A stretch of 58,941 bases of DNA, taken from contig CAVGOA010000009.1 of NCBI GenBank assembly GCA_963630635.1, forward strand, positions 1 through 58,941. Reading direction: 5' to 3'. The position numbers were made by a program, and so were the translations under genes. The notes beneath the pieces were generated by a model. That model did not search any database, had not been told where the DNA came from, and saw only the letters and a program-made list of their open reading frames with translations. Positions 35,869 to 42,539 of the stretch are shown here, piece after piece. Source of the DNA: Paratractidigestivibacter sp963630635. GTDB lineage: Bacteria > Actinomycetota > Coriobacteriia > Coriobacteriales > Atopobiaceae. The stretch's first letter is position 1. Each line of letters starts with the position of its first letter.

Positions 35869-35962
35869 CCGATGTTTGTACGAACCTTCCTAATTCAAGC
35901 CGATGTTTGTGCGAAGAAGGGCCTATTTCCTCGTTTGTGCCGGTGTTTGTACAAACATCGAA
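35869..35962. repeat. Three spaced TGTTTGTrC motifs, one a palindrome
   Basis: CCGATGTTTGTACGAA (35869-35884), CCGATGTTTGTGCGAA (35900-35915) and CCGGTGTTTGTACAAA (35940-35955) start 31 and 40 bases apart. The third continues to form the perfect palindrome TGTTTGTACAAACA (35944-35957). They could be operator sites for the type VII operon, which starts about 210 bases away, or a repeat remnant. The spacer sequences are unrelated. Confidence 0.65.
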
Positions 35963-36005
35963 GGGTTTTACGATGGGGCAACGCATGGACCCGGTTTCAA
36001 CCTCT

Positions 36006-36225
36006 GCGAGGTTTTTCGATATCTGCATGTTGAGGGGATTTAGCTGCGAGCTTTTTCGATATCTGCATGCTCAATCGGGACCTCACTAACGTTGCGCAGA
36101 GAAAAAGGATAGTTGGCGTATCAAAGTTGGAACCAATTCGGGGCATAAGGCACCAACGGAGCATGCAGATACGTAAATAGCTCGCAGCGTCAACCGTAAA
36201 ACATGCAGATATCGAAAAAGCTCGC
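36006..36225. repeat. Inverted pair of 64-bp units, each two direct repeats
   Basis: A 24-bp sequence, GCGAGCTTTTTCGATATCTG then CATG, occurs at 36006-36029 and 36046-36069, and in reverse orientation at 36162-36185 and 36202-36225, with few mismatches. Within each pair the period is exactly 40 bp, with 16-nt gaps. The inner arms are 90 bp apart and 116 bp centre to centre. Confidence 0.85.
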
Positions 36226-36235
36226 AAGATAGAGA

Positions 36236-36267
36236 AGGGCCCCGACGCGAAACAGCGTCGGGGCCCT
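36236..36267 (-). terminator. Terminator after the GPH symporter gene
   Basis: Perfect 13-bp stem AGGGCCCCGACGC (36236-36248) / GCGTCGGGGCCCT (36255-36267) with a 6-nt loop, about 37 bp beyond the stop at 36304. The minus-strand tail CTTCTCTATCTT is weakly T-rich. Confidence 0.75.
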
Positions 36268-36303
36268 CTGGGGAGAGACAAAATGAGCAGTTCTTCTTTG
36301 TAA

Positions 36304-37917
36304 CTACTCCGCGCGGTACTGCGAAGGAACCTGGTCGATGGTCTGCCACTTGGCAAGCGCCTCGTCGACGGCCATGCCGTCTGCAATCGCGTCCTTGCGG
36401 CAGGCGTTGACGGCCTGGATCTCCTTCATGCGCTCGCCCGTCAGGGTGTAGCCCTTCATGGCGACCAGGGTCAGCACCCAGGCGATCATGGGGATCACGC
36501 AGAACAACACGATGGTCAGCCAGTTCATGCCGCCGGCGTAGGCGGTGGTAGTGTCGGGAAGCTCGGTCAGGCCCACGGCCAGAAGCGCGATGCCCACGAC
36601 GGTGGTTGAAAGCGAGCTCACCAGCTTATCGACAAACGAGAACAGCGTGCCAATGACACCGGGCGCGTAGTTGCCCGAGCGGTACATCTCGTAGTCCGAG
36701 CAGTCGGCGATCATGGGGATGGCCATGTCGGCGGTGGAGTAGTACGCGCCGTAGCCCAGGCCGTAAAGCACGATGAAGATGACCGTGTAGGGGTTGAGCG
36801 TCAGGTGGAAGCCGCCCTCGGTCGAGAAGATCGTGAGGTTCATGGCCGCGTTGTTGGGGTCCCACATGGCGAGAAGAACCACGACGCCCAGGTACAGCAA
36901 CAGCGCCAGCGAGGTGAAGCTCACCAGGGTCTTCTTCTGGCCGTACTTCTGGCTCACCTTAAGGCCACCGATGAAGAACGGCGCCGAGAAGACATAGCCA
37001 ATGACGTACATGGGCAGGTAGAGACCGTTGTAGTTGCCCATCATGCAGCTATAGAGCAGGATGCCCACAGAGGTGTTGGTGGCAACGGCAAAGGCGAACT
37101 TGGTGCCGGAAGCCGCGACCATAAGGCGCTGCAGCTCCTTGTTGGACTTGAAGATCTGCACGTAGTCCTTGATGGAGAGCTTGCTCTCCTCGTCCTCGGA
37201 CTTGCCTCCCAGGCCCCAGTACTCCTTCTTGTCCTTGCCGGCGATGCCGATGACGGCAAGCGCGGTGAGCGCGGCAGACAAGATAATGACCAGCGGGATC
37301 AAGAAGTTGAAGAAGGCCTCGGTGCCAAAGCCCACGTTGCCGCCCACGATCGAGGCCACGGCCATGGTGACACCCATGCCCACCAGCGACGCGATGGTGT
37401 TGAACAGCGTGAAGGTGGGGCGCTGCTTGGGGTCGTTGGTCAAGCAGGTCTGGCCCGAGCGCGTGCACGACGTCTGGATCGAGTAGCCCACCATAAGCAG
37501 GATGTAGAACACGGTGTAGAGCACGTACTTCACGGCGGTGGCGTCTGCCGGGATCAGGCGGGTGCCGTAGAAGAGAAGAAGCGACGAGACGATCATCACC
37601 ACGTTGCCCAGGACCATGAACGGGCGGAACTTGCCGAACTTGGTCTCGGTGCGGTCGATCATCATGCCCACGATGGGGTCGATGAAGGCGTCGAGGGCGC
37701 GCGTGACCGTGACCATGGTGGTCGCGAAGGCAAGAACCAGGCCCAACACGCCGTTGGCGTAGTAGGCGATGTAGTTCATGAGAAGGACGTAGTAGACGTT
37801 GGTCGCGCCGTTGTTGAACGGGAAGAGAACGAGCTGATAGAGCTTGGCCTGGTTAAGACCAGAGGCCGCGCCGGCGCTCGCCTCCTTCTCGCCTTGTGCT
37901 TGGGATTTATCTGCCAT
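36304..37917 (-). CDS. GPH-family sugar:cation symporter
   Basis: A 537-residue inner-membrane transporter of the glycoside-pentoside-hexuronide family, importing sugars with Na+ or H+. About twelve hydrophobic segments are visible. Early family signatures include QLVLFPFNNGATNVYYVL, the DAFIDPIVGMMIDRTETKFGKFRPF stretch in two pieces around residues 80-105, and GYGAYYSTADMAIPMIADCSDYE near the C-terminal half. The start at 37917 (MADKSQAQGE) follows AGGATCC; a longer frame to 37995 is not supported. It lies downstream of the GH3 gene, beyond a terminator, so it may have its own promoter. By position it should import glucuronides or beta-glycosides that feed the hexuronate operon; the exact substrate is not certain. 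Confidence 0.9.
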   Translation of the reverse strand: MADKSQAQGEKEASAGAASGLNQAKLYQLVLFPFNNGATNVYYVLLMNYIAYYANGVLGLVLAFATTMVTVTRALDAFIDPIVGMMIDRTETKFGKFRPFMVLGNVVMIVSSLLLFYGTRLIPADATAVKYVLYTVFYILLMVGYSIQTSCTRSGQTCLTNDPKQRPTFTLFNTIASLVGMGVTMAVASIVGGNVGFGTEAFFNFLIPLVIILSAALTALAVIGIAGKDKKEYWGLGGKSEDEESKLSIKDYVQIFKSNKELQRLMVAASGTKFAFAVATNTSVGILLYSCMMGNYNGLYLPMYVIGYVFSAPFFIGGLKVSQKYGQKKTLVSFTSLALLLYLGVVVLLAMWDPNNAAMNLTIFSTEGGFHLTLNPYTVIFIVLYGLGYGAYYSTADMAIPMIADCSDYEMYRSGNYAPGVIGTLFSFVDKLVSSLSTTVVGIALLAVGLTELPDTTTAYAGGMNWLTIVLFCVIPMIAWVLTLVAMKGYTLTGERMKEIQAVNACRKDAIADGMAVDEALAKWQTIDQVPSQYRAE

Positions 37918-38009
37918 GTGAGGATCCTTCCTTCGACTTGGCACGCTTGTTGTGGTGCGGGGCCGCGCGCCGCCGGAGCAACGCTCGAGCCCCATGGGAT
38001 ATGAAAACG

Positions 38010-38042
38010 CGGGCCGCCTGCGACGGGAAGTCAGGCGGCCCG
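38010..38042 (-). terminator. Terminator after the GH3 operon
   Basis: Stem GGGCCGCCTG (38011-38020) / CAGGCGGCCC (38032-38041), followed on the minus strand by GCGTTTTC. It lies about 120 bp beyond the stop of the small membrane protein gene (38160) and 93 bp before the symporter ATG. The rest of the 37918-38159 gap shows nothing else clear. Confidence 0.7.
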
Positions 38043-38159
38043 CCGAGAAGGGCAGGGACGGGCAAGGAAAGGGGAAGAGGAATCCCGCCCTACCCTACCT
38101 TGGGGCCCGCGCCGCATTGAGGGGGAACGCCGCGGCGCGGACCTCGTGGGTCTTCTCGC

Positions 38160-38609
38160 CTAGGCCTTCTTGGCGATAGGCAGGAAGCAACCGACGGTGA
38201 GGACGACGGCAGAAAGCACGAGGCCTGCGGCCGAGACCACGGCGGCGTAGAACATCTGCCAGCCGGTGGTGTCCATGGAGTTCCACGAGAACAGGCCCGA
38301 GATGGTCAGGGCGCGGGAGGCCACGACCTGCACGCCGCAATAGACAAACAGGAAGATGGCGACGGCCAGGGCGAAGAGGGCGACAAGGCCGGGGCCCTTC
38401 TGGGCGCGCTGCATGTCGGTGTAGACGGCAACGGCGACAAGCGCGATGCCCACGACGGCCGCGACGCAGTTGAGGGCGATGCCCGAGAACTCATAGCCTG
38501 CGCCAAAGCTGTTGGACACGAACATGGCGACGATACCCACCACGGCCAAGATGATGGCCACGACGTCGGCGTAGAGGCCGGCGCCCTTCTTAACGGATGC
38601 GGATGCCAT
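38160..38609 (-). CDS. Four-helix membrane protein paired with the GH3 enzyme
   Basis: A 149-residue protein with four hydrophobic segments: ADVVAIILAVVGIVAMFVS, ALNCVAAVVGIALVAVAVYT, LVALFALAVAIFLFVYCGVQ and VVSAAGLVLSAVVLTVGCFL. No family was recognised. A strong AAGGAGG inside the last codons of the GH3 gene lies eight bases before this ATG, and the gap between the two genes is 3 bp, so they are translationally coupled. It could help anchor or stabilise the GH3 enzyme, which itself has a C-terminal helix, or act in glycoside uptake. The function is unknown; only topology and coupling are shown by the sequence. Confidence 0.72.
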   Translation of the reverse strand: MASASVKKGAGLYADVVAIILAVVGIVAMFVSNSFGAGYEFSGIALNCVAAVVGIALVAVAVYTDMQRAQKGPGLVALFALAVAIFLFVYCGVQVVASRALTISGLFSWNSMDTTGWQMFYAAVVSAAGLVLSAVVLTVGCFLPIAKKA

Positions 38610-38612
38610 AGT

Positions 38613-41600
38613 TTAAGCCTCCTTCTTCTCGCTCTTGCGCGAGCTCGCGACCGCAGAGGCGGCGGCGCCGACGGCAAAGACGCCGAAGGCTGCGGCGGCA
38701 CCCAGGTAGGCTCCGCGCCACCAGGTCATCTGCTTCTCCATGCGGGTCGTGCTGTTGTAACGGTTGACCAGGTTGGACTGGGTCATGGCGTAAAGGACCA
38801 TGTGCGCGGACTCCTTGACGGCCTTCTGCACGGTGGCGTCGCCGGCGACCTTGGAGGCGCCGATGGTCACGCCGTCCAGCTGGCTGGCGAAGGTCGAGCA
38901 GTTCTCCAGGGTGGTGGAGTTGTAGAAGCCCGAGATGCCGCGGGTGTCGAAGCAGGTGGTACCGGCGACCAGGACAGAGGTCCACAGGTCGGTGTCGTCG
39001 TAGATGTCGGTGACGGCGTAGCCGCGGAAGCCCCACTCGTTCTTCAAGATGTCGGTCATAAGGCCGGTGGAGCAGGTGCACTCGACGGGGCCCACCTTAG
39101 AGAAGGACGTCATGAGACCGGTCATGTTGGCGTTGTGGGTCTCGGTGTCGTAGTCGGTGGCCTCGAAGGCGATCTGCCAGCCGCGAAGCTCGTTCTCGCG
39201 GGCCTGCTGCTCGGTCATGTAGGGAGCGACGCCGGCGCGGTTGGTCTCCTGGTCGTTGAAGGCGAAGTGCTTGGGCGAGGCGATCAGGCCGTACTCAAGG
39301 GCGCCCATCGAGTACTCCATGGCGCAGTTGCCGCAGACGATGGGGTCCTCGGCGTAGTACTCGCCGGTGCGGCCGTTGTACTGGTGACGGTGGACGTTCA
39401 AGCCCGGGCCCCAGAGCATAGCGATGCCGGTGAAGAGGCTCTCCTCGCCAATGAACTCGCCCATCTCGAAGTACAGGGAGTTGTTGAACGAGGCGGCGGT
39501 CAAAGGAGCGTTGCCAAAGACGGCGCCGTTCCACGCGCCGTTGGCGTCGGAGGTCGAGATGGTCCAGGGGGCGTCGGTGTCCTTGCTGGCGTTCAAGGCC
39601 AGGACGATGCCGTTGCCGGCGTTCTCGGTGAGGTAGTGCTCCTGCAGGCCGATGGAGGACAGGCCGGGGATGGACGGGCCGCCAAAGGTCGCGATGTAGA
39701 GGGCCTCCTCGAGGGTAATCTTGTCCAGAAGCTCAGACCACGCCTCGTCGTCGTACTCCTTGCCAGCCATGTCGTAGAACATGAGGCTGGACTCCTGGCC
39801 CCACTTGACGTCGGACACGTCGTCGTCGGTCTTGAGGTCGTAGTAGTGGCCGTTGAGCTTGTCGATGAGGTCGGCGTCGGTCAGGGTCATGGCGTCGTAG
39901 GTCACAGGCCAGGTGCCGTTCCAGTCGGCGCGCGACAGGTAGGTGACCTCACCGGGCTGGAAGTGGTTCCAGTCGGCGTACTCAAGGTGGTTGGAGACCT
40001 GGTAGCCGTTCTTAGAGATGGCGAAGGTGGTCTTAGACAGGACCTCCTCGGTGACGTCCATCTTGTAGACCTTGGAGGCGTCGCCGGTGCCGGTCAAGGC
40101 AGAGGCCGAGACACCCTGGGCGAGAAGAACGTTGTTCACGGCCTCGTGCGCGCCGTTGCCCACGGTGAAGTAGTAGGCGCCGGGATCGAGGATGTAGCAG
40201 CCCTCGGTGCCGTCGGAGTTCTTGTACGAGCTGTCCCAGCTGGCGATGTACTGCAGGTCGCACTTGACGGTCACGGTCTCGGACGCGCCAGAGGCAAGCT
40301 CGCCGGTCTTCTCGAAGTTAAGAAGCTGGATCGCGGACTTCTCGATGCCGCCGGTGGTGTAGGGGGCCTGGCCAAAGACCTCGACGACGGACTTGCCGGC
40401 CACGTCGCCGGTGTTGGTGACCTTCACGTTGAAGGTGAGGTAGGCCGTGGTGGCGCCGGTCTTGGAGTCCTTCTTGACCTCGAGCTCGGGAGTGCCCACG
40501 ATCTGCTGGTCAAAGGTGGTGTAGGACAGGCCATAGCCAAAGGGATAGACGACCTCGTTGGCGTAGGACCAAGAGTCGCCCACGGTGGCGCCGGCCGAGC
40601 CGGTGGCGTTGCCCTGGCCAAGCACAGAGTCGGCATAGCGCGTCTCGTAGTACTTGTAGCCAATGTAGATGCCCTCGCACTCGATGACGTACTTGGACGC
40701 CACGTCGCCAAAGATGCCGGCGGGGCGGGTCAAGATGTCGGCGTTGGCATAAGAGAAGTCGCCCATGTTCTGCATGGCGGGGGCGCTCAGGTTGTGGGTG
40801 GCGTAGGTGTCGGTCAAGGCGCCGGAGGGGTTGGCCTTGCCCACCAGGACATCGGCGATGCCCAACATGCCGTAGCAGCCGGGGAAGCCGATCCACAGGA
40901 TGGCCGAGATCTGGGGGTCGTCTGCCAGCTCGCGGATCTCGACGGTGTTGGCGGTGTTGAGAAGAACCACGACGTTGTCGGAGCACTCCTTGGCCAACTC
41001 GATGGCGGCGCGCTCGTTGTCGGTGATTTGAAGGGGCTCATCGACGCCCAGGCCCTCGGCCACGGCGCCCGGCAGGTAGTCGACGGACTCTGCGGTGGGG
41101 CGAGAGATGACGACGATCGCGGCGTCCTTGTAGTCGTTGAAGCTCGAGCGGAAGTCTGCGGCCACGCCCTCGATGTCAGAGACGCTGGGCTCCTTGGGGT
41201 CGTAGGTGGCCACGGTCATCTCGCAGTGAGCGTGGTTCAAGGTCTCGTTGAGCTTGGAGTAGGCCTCGGACATGACGGGGTTGACGTTAAGGCCCGCGCC
41301 GTCGAAGTCAAACTCGTCGCCGGTCCAGGAGTTCATGGTGGGGGCAACGGCCAAGGTCTGGCGGTTGACGTTGGTGACGATGGTGTTGGCAAAGTCGGTG
41401 CGGTCGTCCTCCAGGGCCTGCTTTAAGGTGATGCAGGGGCCAAAGAGCTTAAGGCCAAAGCTGGAGCCCAGCATGGGGACCTCGGAGCGCACGCCAAAGA
41501 GGGTGACGTTGGAGCCGGCGCGAAGCGGCAGGCCGCCACCGTTGGAGGTCTCGTTCTTCACCAGGACGGCGCCCTCGGCCGCCTGCTTGCGGTTGAGGTC

Positions 41601-41867
41601 GATGGCCTTCTGGATGATGGCGTGGGAGTTGCCCGAGCCGTCGGAGTTAAGGACATCCTCAGAAGGCTTGAAGGCCTGGTAGAGGGGCTCGGCGTCGGTG
41701 CTCTCGGCGGTGAGCTTCTCGCTCACGGTGCCCAGGTTGGTGTCGAGCGTGGTGCTGAACTGCTCCATGACGGTGCCTGCGCCCACGGCGGCCGAAAGGC
41801 CCAGGGCGCCCACGCCTACGAAACCGCGGCGCGTAAGCATGTTCTTGGGCTTAGCCTCGTTGCTCAT
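38613..41867 (-). CDS. Tat-exported, membrane-anchored GH3 beta-glycosidase with reversed domain order
   Basis: A 1084-residue exported enzyme of glycoside hydrolase family 3, probably a beta-glucosidase. A twin-arginine signal is at the N-terminus (LTRRGFVGVGALGLSAAVGAG). The (alpha/beta) C-type domain comes first (KQAAEGAVLVKNET near 95, GKANPSGALTDTY later), then a fibronectin-III-like domain (KVTNTGDVAGKSVVEVF), and the TIM-barrel-like N-type domain last (MLWGPGLNVHRH, ASPKHFAFNDQE, GFRGYAVTDIYDD). The Asp of VTD near 953 is the expected nucleophile. Most GH3 enzymes run in the opposite order. A C-terminal helix (GAYLGAAAAFGVFAVGAAAS) plus a basic tail should fix it to the outer membrane face of the cell. 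A 15-codon leader frame overlaps its start. The family is sure; substrate is not. Confidence 0.9.
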   Translation of the reverse strand: MSNEAKPKNMLTRRGFVGVGALGLSAAVGAGTVMEQFSTTLDTNLGTVSEKLTAESTDAEPLYQAFKPSEDVLNSDGSGNSHAIIQKAIDLNRKQAAEGAVLVKNETSNGGGLPLRAGSNVTLFGVRSEVPMLGSSFGLKLFGPCITLKQALEDDRTDFANTIVTNVNRQTLAVAPTMNSWTGDEFDFDGAGLNVNPVMSEAYSKLNETLNHAHCEMTVATYDPKEPSVSDIEGVAADFRSSFNDYKDAAIVVISRPTAESVDYLPGAVAEGLGVDEPLQITDNERAAIELAKECSDNVVVLLNTANTVEIRELADDPQISAILWIGFPGCYGMLGIADVLVGKANPSGALTDTYATHNLSAPAMQNMGDFSYANADILTRPAGIFGDVASKYVIECEGIYIGYKYYETRYADSVLGQGNATGSAGATVGDSWSYANEVVYPFGYGLSYTTFDQQIVGTPELEVKKDSKTGATTAYLTFNVKVTNTGDVAGKSVVEVFGQAPYTTGGIEKSAIQLLNFEKTGELASGASETVTVKCDLQYIASWDSSYKNSDGTEGCYILDPGAYYFTVGNGAHEAVNNVLLAQGVSASALTGTGDASKVYKMDVTEEVLSKTTFAISKNGYQVSNHLEYADWNHFQPGEVTYLSRADWNGTWPVTYDAMTLTDADLIDKLNGHYYDLKTDDDVSDVKWGQESSLMFYDMAGKEYDDEAWSELLDKITLEEALYIATFGGPSIPGLSSIGLQEHYLTENAGNGIVLALNASKDTDAPWTISTSDANGAWNGAVFGNAPLTAASFNNSLYFEMGEFIGEESLFTGIAMLWGPGLNVHRHQYNGRTGEYYAEDPIVCGNCAMEYSMGALEYGLIASPKHFAFNDQETNRAGVAPYMTEQQARENELRGWQIAFEATDYDTETHNANMTGLMTSFSKVGPVECTCSTGLMTDILKNEWGFRGYAVTDIYDDTDLWTSVLVAGTTCFDTRGISGFYNSTTLENCSTFASQLDGVTIGASKVAGDATVQKAVKESAHMVLYAMTQSNLVNRYNSTTRMEKQMTWWRGAYLGAAAAFGVFAVGAAASAVASSRKSEKKEA

Positions 41868-41914
41868 TACAGCGCCCCCTTTCCGTTTGCGTGCATGTTC
41901 TTGGAAGTGCTCAT
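41867..41914 (-). CDS. Leader peptide of 15 codons before the GH3 gene
   Basis: MSTSKNMHANGKGAL starts at the ATG at 41914, behind AAGGAACGTAGC, and stops at TAATG, sharing one base with the GH3 start at 41867. The GH3 ribosome-binding site (AAAGGGGGCG) lies inside this small frame, so the two would be translationally coupled. It may be a coupling or attenuation device; it has no obvious run of regulatory codons. The short length makes it uncertain as a real gene. Confidence 0.45.
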   Translation of the reverse strand: MSTSKNMHANGKGAL

Positions 41915-42011
41915 GCTACGTTCCTTTCCTTGTATTCCTCGGCGGTTTTTTGGCACGCGGTGCCAGGTTCGCCGCCGTCGGCCGGGCACGTCTCTTCCCT
42001 ACCCGGCCATG

Positions 42012-42066
42012 ACTGGTATATCAGCAAGACCATAGTGACAGGATTCACGCCGGACTGATATACCAG
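42012..42066. promoter_or_regulatory. Pair of inverted GntR-type operator sites before GH3
   Basis: CTGGTATATCAG (42013-42024) and its exact reverse complement CTGATATACCAG (42055-42066) lie 42 bp apart centre to centre, about 150-200 bp upstream of the GH3 ATG. The TGGTAT core matches known UxuR/ExuR-type (FadR-family GntR) operators, built on TTGGTATACCAA. The likely regulator is the GntR protein at 49103-49774. Confidence 0.72.
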
Positions 42067-42188
42067 AACCGCAAACGGCACCGATTTGTAGGCGAACGGA
42101 CGTAATTTCCCGTCCAGTTGCTTGACTAAATGCAAATAACGACCGAAGTTTTGAACGGTCACAGCTGTTGAATTGTTTCATATTTATC

Positions 42189-42200
42189 ACTGGTATACTT
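42189..42200 (+). promoter_or_regulatory. Additional ACTGGTATAC site
   Basis: ACTGGTATACTT repeats the operator core of the pair at 42012-42066, about 120 bp further upstream of the GH3 gene. A related AAACCAGCG (42207-42215) on its right may be a decayed second half. Confidence 0.5.
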
Positions 42201-42328
42201 GCTTTGAAACCAGCGATTATCCCTTTTACCTGGCTTTTTTCATTTATGGCATTCAAACCCAAGCAGTGGTTTCGCGACTCACCATCACCCTTCCACAAAA
42301 GCCCACCGCCGGCCAAGGTCCAGAAATT

Positions 42329-42469
42329 AAAAACGCGACAAATGTGCCAACGAATCCGCCCTGGCTAAGTAAACAGGCATTTTGCGAATAGGAAACCGCA
42401 GGTCAGAGGGTTGCACAATTCGTGGCTACTCGCTCAGCCCCATTTCGTTGGCACATTTGTCGCGTTTTT
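42329..42469. repeat. Perfect 26-bp inverted repeat flanking 89 bp
   Basis: The left arm (42329-42354) reads AAAAACGCGACAAATGTGCC and six more bases; the right arm (42444-42469) is its exact reverse complement. Arm centres are 115 bp apart and the whole is 141 bp. It lies between the GH2 terminator and the operators upstream of GH3. A perfect match over 26 bp cannot be chance. The spacer shows no gene. Confidence 0.9.
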
Positions 42470-42476
42470 CAAAAAA

Positions 42477-42506
42477 CCGGGGCGGCGGAGGGGTCCGCCG
42501 CCCCGG
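42477..42506 (-). terminator. Strong terminator after the uxu/GH2 operon
   Basis: Perfect 13-bp stem CCGGGGCGGCGGA (42477-42489) / TCCGCCGCCCCGG (42494-42506), 4-nt loop, followed on the minus strand by TTTTTT. It lies about 33 bp beyond the GH2 stop at 42540. Confidence 0.9.
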
Positions 42507-42539
42507 ATGGGGTCGCATTTGCTATGTAGCGCGGGCGCG

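Larger units (their letters stand above)
35660..36235. other. Gene-free region with two families of short repeats
   Basis: About 580 bases between the phosphatase gene (start) and the symporter terminator. It must hold the type VII operon promoter. It contains three copies of a CGATGTTTGTRCGAA-like motif (35870-35957) and an inverted pair of 64-bp units (36006-36225), listed separately. Short open frames here (such as 35907-36089, plus strand) consist of translated repeat sequence and are not credible genes. Confidence 0.7.

Noticed and set aside
35944..35957. TGTTTGTACAAACA considered as a LexA (SOS) box
   Set aside because: The half-sites point the wrong way: LexA boxes in these groups are GAAC-N4-GTTC-like, whereas this is GTTTG-facing-CAAAC.
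35907..36089. 60-codon plus-strand frame, and minus-strand frames in the same gap
   Set aside because: Their sequence consists of the translated intergenic repeats; there is no ribosome-binding site and no conserved-looking protein.
36006..36225. Direct repeats considered as a CRISPR array
   Set aside because: Only two repeats per orientation, spacers of 16 nt, an inverted second pair and no cas genes.
38802..41426. 874-codon plus-strand frame opposite the GH3 gene, and similar long frames opposite GH2, uxaC, uxuA, uxuB and the symporter
   Set aside because: All share the Val/Gly/Leu/His/Asp-rich composition of antisense frames in high-GC genes, and the true strand encodes clear enzymes.
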